A DNA stretch of 64,000 bases. Origin: JAWKTM01 sp041399085. Its GTDB lineage: Bacteria > Planctomycetota > Planctomycetia > Pirellulales > Pirellulaceae. Location of the stretch: assembly GCA_041399085.1 (NCBI GenBank), contig JAWKTM010000018.1, positions 55,661-119,660 on the forward strand. Reading direction: 5' to 3'. Shown here piece by piece: positions 27,009-34,977 of the stretch (position 1 is its first letter; every line of letters begins with the position of its first letter). The position numbers and the translations under genes are program-made. The notes below the pieces were generated by a model that saw only the letters and a list, made by a program, of their open reading frames with translations, did not search any database and was not told where the DNA came from.

Positions 27009-28220
27009 GGCGGCCGAGCGTCATCCCCGGCGGTGTCATCCCCGGCGGCGTCATGCTCCAGGCGTTCGTCGTAGTGACAACATCGGTGGGCGAGTAGGGT
27101 TCGGCCGTGGTCTCGTCGATGTCGCCAGACTCGAGTCCGCCGCGCTTGCTCGACGGCGGCTGATACGAAATGCTCATCGAGTTGAAATAGCGATCATCCT
27201 CGGAATCCGACCCGGCTCCCGGCTCGCCGATTTTTAACGCCATCACCATCCGGTTGCCGGCCAGCACCACGCGGGATCGCGCCTGAAACGGTCGCCCGGC
27301 CATGTTGCCGCTAAATCGAATCTCGCGGCCCGGGAAATCCGCCGACGGAAATTGTCGTCTTCAGATTGATTGTGCCTTTGACGTTCTGGGCCGCTCCTTC
27401 GGCCGCCATGTCCAACATCGTGTCGATCGTCTGCGGCGTCACCAGCGACGGCGGATAATCCGCGTGGCTGCACATATAGACGAACTTGCCTTTGTCTGAA
27501 GCTGGATGTAATTCGTGATCGGACCGGCGGGCGTCGGAGTAAATTGCGTTCGCGGCAGCGGCACCGGCCCTGGCATGTCGATCGAATAGCCGCCGGCAAT
27601 CGAATTGAACGTTTGCCACTGCGAAGAGTCCGCCGCGGTTTGGTTGATCATCGGCGGAGATGTGCCGGGCGATGAACGAACGTCGACTTGGCGTCGAACC
27701 GCTGGCCGGCGTGTTTGCCGGCGTGGCCTGTTGAGCTTTCCGCGGCACATCGCGGGCCGCCCGAACCGCTGGCAAGAGCAACGCTACGGCCACAAAGATC
27801 ACCAGCAACAGCGCGACCGCGCGCCGCCTACGGCCAGAATCAAACGGTCTTCGACGAACCCTTTTGCCAGCCCGGTCGCGGCGAGGCGCTCATGCCGCCG
27901 GCCGGTCGTTGCACGGAGCGCGACCGCCGGGCGATAAGCCCCGCCAGGCATCTGCAACAGCATGCTTTGAAAACCTCCCACCAGCAGGCAGGCCGAAGTC
28001 CAGGCCACCGAGCGGATCGCCCAACGGATCGCCGGCCTGGCCAAACGGTTGAGACTGGCTGCTGGGCCTGTTGAGGCACTTGTCGGCAGCGGCTGAACGG
28101 CCGCCGGGCATGCGGCACCTGAAACGCCTGTCCGCACTTCGGGCACTTCACCATCTTGCCCGCCAGATCCGGGCGAGCTTGAAATCGTTGACCACACGGA
28201 CAAGCGGCGATGAGGCTCAT
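26884..28220 (-). CDS. Zinc-ribbon membrane protein, frame disrupted
   Basis: Reassembled from three frames. The start (ATG at 28220, GGAGG site upstream) gives a zinc ribbon, AACPCGQRFQARPDLAGK then MVKCPKCGQAFQV, of a kind common at planctomycete N-termini. A Gly/Pro/Gln linker (FGQAGDPLGDPLGGLDFGL) leads to a transmembrane helix (LVIFVAVALLLPAV, about 27800) and a soluble domain: WQTFNSIAGGYSIDMPGPV, DKGKFVYMCSHADYPPSLVT, MLDMAAEGAAQNVKGTINLK and MAGRPFQARSRVVLAGNRM. At least four shifts occur between 27140 and 28110. The function of the soluble domain is unknown. It resembles planctomycete membrane proteins made of zinc ribbon, low-complexity linker, single helix and a sensor-like domain. 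Confidence 0.55.
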
Positions 28221-28470
28221 AAGACAACCTCCAGGAGTAACGTAAACGGCGTGCGAACACTCCGGTAACCATTGATAACGTCTCACCCCACGCATCACCG
28301 GGCGGCTCGCCTGCAAAACTGCCTGTGTAGCGGCATTGCGGCATCAGTTCCGCGGCGCAGCTAAATAGCCACTCACCAGTAAAGCACGTCTGGCCAGTAT
28401 ACGCCATCGCTCTCGGCAAGTCGCCAACGCCGAACCGCCATGGCCAACGCGACCGGCAGATGAGAACCTA

Positions 28471-28553
28471 CCGAAATACGAGCACGACGCGCCAGCGAGT
28501 ATGTCGGCTACCAAAATACGAGCACGACGCGCGCCCAGCGAGTATGTCGACCA
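28471..28553. repeat. Two tandem copies of a 40-43-bp GC-rich repeat
   Basis: AATACGAGCACGACGCGC, then CAGCGAGTATGTCG with a CTACCA/CCACCA tail, occurs twice in direct orientation (about 28474-28513 and 28514-28556), followed by a truncated third start (CAAATACACCGAG). The head of the unit (CCAAAATACGAGCACG) reappears at 34630-34646 beside the palindromic element. The stretch 28221-28674 contains no recognisable gene. Confidence 0.6.
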
Positions 28554-28674
28554 CCAAATACACCGAGAACAGCGCGCGCGGTAATGCCCTTCGAAATACC
28601 AACCTGACGCCAGCAGTGTGGCGCCAATTCGCCTGCTCACTGCAACCGGTACCAATCACGCAGTACCGCTCACG

Positions 28675-29484
28675 TCACCGCCGCCAGCGGCCGCGGCAAA
28701 CTCGGATCGTGCGTGAGCCGCGAGCCACCGTCAGATTGTTCATCGACCGCAGCTCGAACTCGTCCAGCTCGTCGACCAGCGACACGTTCGGCCACTCGAT
28801 CACTTCGACGCTGCCGGGCGTCGGTTGCTTCAACGTCCGCACCTCTTCCAAACCGCCCTCGCGCACATAAGCCATCTGTGCGTCGCCCGCCTCGGCCGGC
28901 ACCTCGTGCCAAGTCTCGATGCCAATTGGCCAACGGCTGATGATTTAAAGATCGCACGGTCGGCAACCTGCCCGCCCCGTTCGACTGAGCCGGGACAGAT
29001 CGGGCAAGCTGTCGGCGATCGGCTGCGTCGCGAACATCGCCCGCACGATCGCTCGGTACAGCAGCAACCGCGAGACGATCGAAGTCTCCTCGCGCACCTC
29101 CTCGGCCTCGTCGCCAAACAACTGCTCCCGCTGCTCGCGAATAACGGCAACAGTACCGTCTCCAACTGTCGAAATCGCCGTCATCTTCTCCGCCAAAGCC
29201 GCCTGCTCGGCCTGCAACATCGCCAACGTATAAGGCCCCAACGTGAACGCCGGCGTCACCTGGGCGTTGACCTCCGCCCAATGGTCGACGAACGCTTGCA
29301 GAATTCGATTGAAGTGCTTCGGAGCCACTCGGCCGATCGCCGGGACGGTGCGAGCGAGCGGGTTGCGGCTGCCGAGCCGGGCCTTGAGCAGCGGCTTGTA
29401 ATGCTTCAGCCGCCCCCAAACACCCTGATCGTTGGTCGCTCCGAACATGGCGTTGCGGTCGGCGCGAGCAACGATTAGCTGCAT
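28675..29484 (-). CDS. Hypothetical protein, frame disrupted near its centre
   Basis: About 269 residues. The N-terminal frame (ATG at 29484) reads MQLIVARADRNAMFGATNDQ, then PKHFNRILQAFVDHWAEVNA and AEKMTAISTVGDGTVAVIRE. The C-terminal frame (to 28675) reads EAGDAQMAYVREGGLEEVRT and VSLVDELDEFELRSMNNLTV, a predicted beta-rich domain ending in a basic tail. The join is lost near 28910-28950. No known family is recognised. It starts one base after the stop of the small gene upstream, so the pair is an operon. Its setting among repeats and unknown genes suggests an accessory locus. Confidence 0.5.
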
Positions 29485-29659
29485 TCATCGCACCGATCGG
29501 TCTTGCAAATCACGCAATTGATTCCGCAACTCACGAAGTTGCTCTAGGCCAAAGCCGGGCACGATCTCGAACGGCTCACAGCTGATCGTTGGCCTGAAAC
29601 TGATGGCCGAGATGGTTGTCGACGACTACCAGGCGGCGGTAATCGGGGATGCGAGCCAT
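29485..29659 (-). CDS. Small hypothetical protein preceding the 28675-29484 gene, frame disrupted
   Basis: Minus-strand start at 29659 gives MARIPDYRRLVVVDNH and GHQFQANDQL, then a second frame gives SCEPFEIVPGFGLEQLRELR and NQLRDLQDRSV before a TGA that directly abuts the ATG of the next gene. One indel near 29580-29590 joins the halves into a product of about 57 residues. The C-terminal part looks like a short amphipathic coiled coil. Function unknown; the close coupling suggests it works with the downstream protein. Confidence 0.45.
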
Positions 29660-29876
29660 GCCGCGAATCCTTTTAGCGAGAGAGAAGATTGCCGCAGCTC
29701 TGGGGCGGCGGCGATAGGAATGGGCAGCGATTGCCCCTCAATGTAGCGGACGACAATCTGCGATTCAGGGTTTTCCGCAAGGCGCGGCTCGATTTCCCTT
29801 AGCAGGACCTAGCGCCCGACGCGTGTGACGAGATCGATTCGCCAAAGGCCACCGTGCCGGAACGTTGGGCGTCACC

Positions 29877-30233
29877 TGCATCGCCTGATGCCTGGCCGGG
29901 AGGGCGTGATGGAGGAGCGGTACCGGGTGAGATAGCAGCAGTATTGCGTGAGGGCCTGTCGGCATCGCCTGACGGTGGTCTGGCATTTCATGATGGAGGT
30001 CCGGTATCGCGTGATGGCTATGCCGGTATCGCATGAGGCTACAACAGTATCGCGTGAGGACGGTACCGTATCGCGTGATGGTGCGGCGGTATTGCATGAG
30101 GCCGCTGAGGTATCTCGTGACGGCAGGACGGTATTGCGTGATGACGATGCGGTATCGCGTGATGATGCTGCGGTATCGCGTGAGATGGCACCGGTATCGC
30201 GTAGTGATGCACAGGTATGTCATGCCACGGCAC
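29877..30233. repeat. 21-nt tandem repeat array, copy 2 (about 17 units)
   Basis: Seventeen 21-nt units with consensus close to CGGTATCGCGTGATGNTGCNG; well-conserved units lie at 30001-30210. The unit GATGCGGTATCGCGTGATGA here and GATGCGATATCGCGTCATTC in the array at 9042-9230 differ at few positions, so the two arrays are one family. All frames show a 7-residue period (RYRVxxx or TRYRxxx), which creates long but meaningless open frames on both strands. No spacer structure, flanking genes of known mobile elements or target duplications were seen. Confidence 0.85.
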
Positions 30234-30671
30234 TCCGGATCTAAAACCGACGCCATCTCATGTCATACCGTTCCAGAAAATCAGTCGCCGACAAGCAAAC
30301 TACAAAATCCTTATCAGCCAGCATGGCCGTGCTGCGAACAACTGCTCTTCCGTAATGCCAATCGCTACTAATAGAAAGACGCCACGCATTGCCGCAGCAG
30401 CAGAGGCTGGCATCCTACCAGGCAAAAGTTAGGATGACAAATGGAAAAGATAGGCGTCCGTATCAGCAACACCAAAATCCGCCGTTTCAACAGCAGATTC
30501 CGCCAGCCACTCACCGCCGGTGCGAGCTTTCCAGCGACTTCCGGACGGTCTTCCGCCACCGCACCCATCGCCCCACGCCGCCAATCAAGACTTCACTGGC
30601 GCCCAGCCTCCAGCCGTCGGCCGCCAGTTCGACGGCGGCATCGGCCGATCGCTCGACGCCGCCAGTCAGTT
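30234..30671. other. No gene recognised
   Basis: The 438 bp between the 21-nt array and the end of the SIR2-TPR gene contain only short overlapping frames of skewed composition on both strands. I see no ribosome site followed by a plausible protein, and no terminator. Confidence 0.5.
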
Positions 30672-32640
30672 TCAGTCGCCCGCCTCGCCGACCTTCCACC
30701 GCTGCAGCGTGTCGACCTTCGCCTCATCGCCAATGACCGCCGCCAGCTTCTTCAGCCAGAATGCCGGCGGATGCCCGCATCCGCCACGGCCCGATCCACG
30801 TTCGGCACCAGGTCCCACCCCGGCGACCGCACCCATCCACCAACAACCGCTTCAACTTCGCCAGCCACTTCCCCCGTTCCTTCGCCGGCCCTTGGGCATA
30901 CCAATAAAACGCCAACTCCACCGCCACGTCATTCGCCTTATCACCGTTCGCCGCCGTCGCTTCTTCCAGCCTCGCCAAGCCCTTCGCCGTTTCACCTCGC
31001 GCCAGCAACAACTGCGCGTAGTTGCCCAAGCTATGCGCGCATGTTTGGGATCAGCTTCAATGGCCCGCTCGTAGAGCTGCTCGGCTTGGTCAAATTCCTT
31101 TCGGATGTTGTAGGAATGTCGCGTATTTGCCCAAGCAGTCCGCGTCCTTGGGATGGGCTTCCACGGCACGCACGAAGAAATGCTCGCTTGGTCAAAGTCC
31201 TGTCGGACGGTGAAGAGGAATGCCGCATAGTTGACAGATTGTTAGAATTAACCGGATCGCTTCCACAGTCCTCTTGTAGAATTGCTCCGCTTGGTCGAAG
31301 TCCGTTCAGACGTTTTGCAGGAACAGCCGTAGTTGCCCAAGATAATGGCGTGATCAGGATCGGCTTCGAGGGCGCGTTTGCTAGAACTGCTCAGCAGTCT
31401 GCAAAATCCTCTCGGACGTTTTGCAGGAACATCGCGTAGTTGTGCGAATGACCAGCGTGTTTGGGAGCGGCGGCAAGCTGGCTTGCTGTGAAATTCATCG
31501 GCGCGTTGAAGTCCTTGAGGATGTTTTTCTGAAATATCGCATAATTATTCATCAGCTCATGCGATTGTGGAAACGCTTCAATCCCATTCGATACATCGCA
31601 TCGGCCAATTCAGGTTTTTCTTTCAGAGCAGCTGCGGCGCGATCGTAAAGCCACCAAGCGAGCGGCGCCGATTGCGACCGCTTCGCACTATCAGCCGTAG
31701 CCGCGATACGCTTGCCAAGTCCTTCCTTCGTGGCTGAGTATTTGTCGTAGATGGTTTGCAACTGATCCCGGTCGGATCGCGGGGAATTTCAGTTCCTTTT
31801 GCAAGAGCAGCATCAGCTCGTCAGTCTTGCTGCTTAACCCAGACAGCGTCGCGACCGCGCTCTAACCGTACGCGAGAAACAGGCCTCTTGGCTCGCGTCC
31901 GCTGACCCAATAAACGCCGAACGGCAAGGCTTCGTCGGGCAGGGCTTCGAGCATGGCCAACACCGACTCGTCGTTGCCGCCATAGCCCATCACATTCAAT
32001 CCCCGATCGTGCAATACGGTCGCCAGACGTTCGGCCAATCGTTTGTCCAACACCGCCGTTTCCTCGGGCGTATTGCGCGGAAACAACTGGTGGTCGCCAT
32101 GCACCTTGACCAGCAGCGGATGCAACGGCGTGGAACGGATAAAGGGCAGCGAATCGTGTGATTAACAGCGGCCGTTTGCGATGAAAATAGACAAAGGCAT
32201 CAGATAGTAGATCATCAAAGTTCGTAATTGATGGCCACATTGAACTTGCCATCGCAACTGACCATTAACCCATAAGGACGATGTAGCCGAAATTGGGTTG
32301 CTTCCCTTGGCACTGGTTTCAGTCTCTTGTTGCCGATCGCCCGCATAGAGAAACAGGCGTTCAGTCAGCTCGCCATAGGCGGCGGCCGGGTTATCGGGAT
32401 CCCAATGCGAGAGAGTTCCTGCGAGCCCAGTCCGTCCCGCTTCTGGTCACTCACATCCGCAGCAGCCACATCGCGCAGCCGCCGTAGCCAATCCGTGGGC
32501 GCGTCCTTGTCTCGCACCAATTGCCGGTCAGCGGATGCCGACGTCAGCCGCGACATCGGCTCCAACCAGAAAGCGACCGCTGTCGGTTCCACAAAGTGTT
32601 CGCGCAGCCGTTGGCGAACTCCTCGGCGAATGGATGACTC
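30672..32640 (-). CDS. SIR2-like domain protein with C-terminal TPRs, frame heavily disrupted
   Basis: About 655 residues, reconstructed from several minus-strand frames. SIR2-type segments in order: a Rossmann motif FLVGA...GI near 32560, TNFDDLLSDAFVYF near 32220, the catalytic-His motif LLVKVHGDHQLFPRN near 32100, and GYGGNDESVLAMLEALP near 31980. From about 31560 to 31000 comes a tetratricopeptide array with 34-residue spacing (KEFDQAEQLYERAIEADPKH, NYAQLLLARGETAKGLARLE), ending KKLAAVIGDEAKVDTLQRW and a stop at 30672. SIR2 domains in bacterial immunity proteins are NADases triggered by phage; the TPRs would sense or scaffold. Whether this gene is intact in the organism is uncertain, and the start is not resolved. 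Confidence 0.6.
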
Positions 32641-32811
32641 CTGGCTTTACGTCATGTTTGCATCATGATCACCATCAAAGATCGAAGCTGCCCACCTCAA
32701 GGAAGGTCGAGCATAATTCGACCACGACGAGATTCCATTTTCCGCCCGTCGCCGGATGCAACGGAGCCAGGACGCCTGAACAAGCGGATCGCCGGCATGC
32801 CCTACGCTTAC

Positions 32812-33817
32812 TTATCTACCGATGCTGGCAGCATCGGCCACGTGGTGGACGTAGCCGTGTTGCTGGAACCACTGCCAGGCCGCGGTGATGGATTCGCGCG
32901 GCGGGCGGGGCGAGTAGCCGAGTTCGTCGATCGCTCGTTGGCTGCTGTAGTAATGCGTGAGTCGCGACATCCGCACGGGGGCGGAATTAGAGCGTCGGTT
33001 CGCGGCCGCTGACCTTCGTCGAAATCTCCGGCCGTGCCTGCCTCCGATAAAGATGGGGCGACCGCTCGTGCGAAGACCGGCGGGCGGCGGCCGGTGACTT
33101 CGGCCATCAACGACCACAGTTCAGAGCAGCGGGTGTGTTCTGCCCGGCAGAATGTAGGTGCGGCCCTTGACCCCGCTCGATCGCCGACAGAATCCCGCAG
33201 GTAACGTCGCGGGCTCGCGAACCGCTGCACCGCCGGAAGGAGTCGCGAACGGAGCTCGCGTGGCGACCTCTAACAACATTCAGCCCGACGAGGGCTTCCA
33301 ATCCCACGGGCCCAGCATGAAGCCCGGATTGACGATCACCGCGTCCAGCCTTCGGCGACCATCTGCTGGATCGCTTGTTCGACTCGCGTTTGGTCGCCAC
33401 ATAGCAGCAGTTCGGTTTGCCTTCGCGCGGCGAAGTTTCGTCGGCCGGTTCGTCGATCGTGCCGACGCCGAACGTATCGACGGTGGATACATAGACGAGC
33501 CGCACGCCTCGTTCCCGCGCGGCTCGCGCCACATTGCGGCTCCCCTCGACATTGACGCGTCGGCCGGTTTCCCACTGCGTCCAGCCGATATGAATATGGG
33601 CCGCCGTGTGAATGATGGCGTCCACATCGGCGGCGGCCCGCTTCACGGATTCCGCGTCCGTCACATCGCCGACCTCGCGGTGCACGGGCAGCTCGGCCAA
33701 CGGCCGCGAATCGCTGCTCGCGCGCACCAGCACGGTGACTTCGTCTCCGCGGTCGATTAACTGGCGCACGACGTTGTTTCCCAACAACCCCGTCGCGCCG
33801 GTCACTAACACCTTCAT
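32812..33817 (-). CDS. NAD-dependent epimerase/dehydratase family protein, frame disrupted
   Basis: About 335 residues of an extended short-chain dehydrogenase. The N-terminus MKVLVTGATGLLGNNVVRQL carries the NAD-binding GATGLLG motif. GDVTDAESVKRAAADVDAII, HTAAHIHIGW and VYVSTVDTFGVG are typical, and the catalytic YxxxK appears in YVATKRESN (about residue 152). The frame shifts near 33370 and again repeatedly before the C-terminal YYSSQRAIDELGYSPRPPRE segment that ends at 32812. It resembles dihydroflavonol reductase/hopanoid-associated sugar epimerase types; the substrate is not predictable. It lies beside the SIR2 locus on the same strand. Confidence 0.75.
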
Positions 33818-33932
33818 CGTTGCGACTCGAATCGGCTACTGAACTTGTTCCATCACTACGTTTGAAAGCCCCAATGTAGCCGAAGCCCGCCGAGCGAGAA
33901 TGATGGCGAAGGCGGCGACGCATGGCGGACGG

Positions 33933-34544
33933 TTACCGCACCGAGGTGTCGCTCGGCGCTCGGGCCGAATCGTGATCCTCGATGTTGGCAAAGCCGATCA
34001 CGCCGATGGCGATCCGAGCGCCCGCGTCGCCCGACGGTTGGCTCTTCAAGTCGTCGGCCTTCTCATGCACGACGATCGCGCGACCGATCGCAAAGTGCAG
34101 CTTCAAGTCCTTCGACTGCTTTTCGACCATCGCGACGCCCTCTTCGTTCGCCGTGATATTGCCGAAGTCGCCGGCGTGATGTTTGGCGTCGTCCGGTCCG
34201 CCGTGTGGATGATCGTTGGGGCTGAAGTGACCGCCGGCCGACTTGCCATCGGCAGCTCGCAAATCGCCGAACTGATGGATGTGAAACCCGTGCTTGCCCG
34301 GCGACAGGTTCCACACTTTGCCTCGCAAGTGAACCGTGTCGCCTTCCTGCCGCAGCAGAATCACGCCGCGGACATCGTTGCCTTTCGTCGGCAGCAGCAC
34401 GGCGACGCCTTCGGTCGGCTTCTTCACATCGTGGTCGTGTTTGTCGGCCGAATTCGCTTGCTGAGCCAAAGCGGGGAGCGCGACGCCGAGCGCCAAGGCA
34501 CATGCGATCAGGCGAGTCATCATTAATGTTCCGGTCCTTTTCAT
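33933..34544 (-). CDS. sodC: Periplasmic Cu/Zn superoxide dismutase
   Basis: A 203-residue secreted enzyme converting superoxide to oxygen and hydrogen peroxide. The signal peptide covers residues 1-27 (ALPALAQ). Metal ligands are visible: HGFHIHQFGD (His88, His90), SAGGHFSPNDHPHG (bridging His106, then His114), HHAGDFGNI (His123, Asp126) and AIVVHEKADD (His160). The two cysteines of the usual intrasubunit disulfide are missing; the mature protein has no cysteine. A short extension follows the family C-terminus (GFANIEDHDSARAPS). An AAAGGA site 8 nt upstream supports the start at 34544. The gene is intact although its neighbours are frame-disrupted. Confidence 0.92.
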   Translation of the reverse strand: MKRTGTLMMTRLIACALALGVALPALAQQANSADKHDHDVKKPTEGVAVLLPTKGNDVRGVILLRQEGDTVHLRGKVWNLSPGKHGFHIHQFGDLRAADGKSAGGHFSPNDHPHGGPDDAKHHAGDFGNITANEEGVAMVEKQSKDLKLHFAIGRAIVVHEKADDLKSQPSGDAGARIAIGVIGFANIEDHDSARAPSDTSVR

Positions 34545-34664
34545 CGTCTTCGTCCTTTCGTGTGAAATTCACGGTGAGGGTAGGGCGAGGTCCGATGAAG
34601 AGTCCGCAAGTCCGATGCCACCGAGAGAGCCCAAAATACGAGCACGTAACCCATGTTTCTGGCC

Positions 34665-34936
34665 ACTCGTACTCAGCCGAGCGGTACTCGTACTCGTAAT
34701 CGCATCCGTCTCGCGGGGCGTCTGGGCTCGCTTCGCTCGATACCGCGAGCACCCCGAGTCGAGAAATTGAAAAGCGGCTGGGTGGCACGCCCATAGCGAA
34801 GCGGTGGGCGTGGACGGTGGGAGCGATGCTCAACGTGGTGGGTAATCACTCGAGCGAATTGGCCACGCCCATCGAAGACTCTGGGCGTGCCACCCGACCG
34901 ATTACGAGTACGAGTACCGCTCGGCTGAGTACGAGT
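34665..34936. repeat. Nested palindromic element with 38-bp perfect terminal inverted repeats
   Basis: The arm at 34665-34702 (beginning ACTCGTACTCAGCCGAGCGG) is the exact reverse complement of 34899-34936. Inside, GGTGGCACGCCC at 34781-34792 and its inverse GGGCGTGCCACC at 34883-34894 bound a second, shorter inverted unit. That inner unit recurs at 37088-37203 at high identity. The total span is 272 bp, with no open frame of note. The layout resembles a non-autonomous miniature transposable element, or a recombined REP cluster. It fills the gap between sodC and the cytochrome gene; the rest of 34545-34977 holds only GAGTAC-type hexamers. Confidence 0.75.
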
Positions 34937-34977
34937 ACGAGTAGGAGAAGAGGGAAGAAGACGAAGCGAAATTTGGA

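Noticed and set aside
29765..30371. Long open frames on both strands through the 21-nt array, rich in Arg and Tyr
   Set aside because: Produced by the 21-nt period, which is a multiple of three; no ribosome site and composition unlike proteins here.
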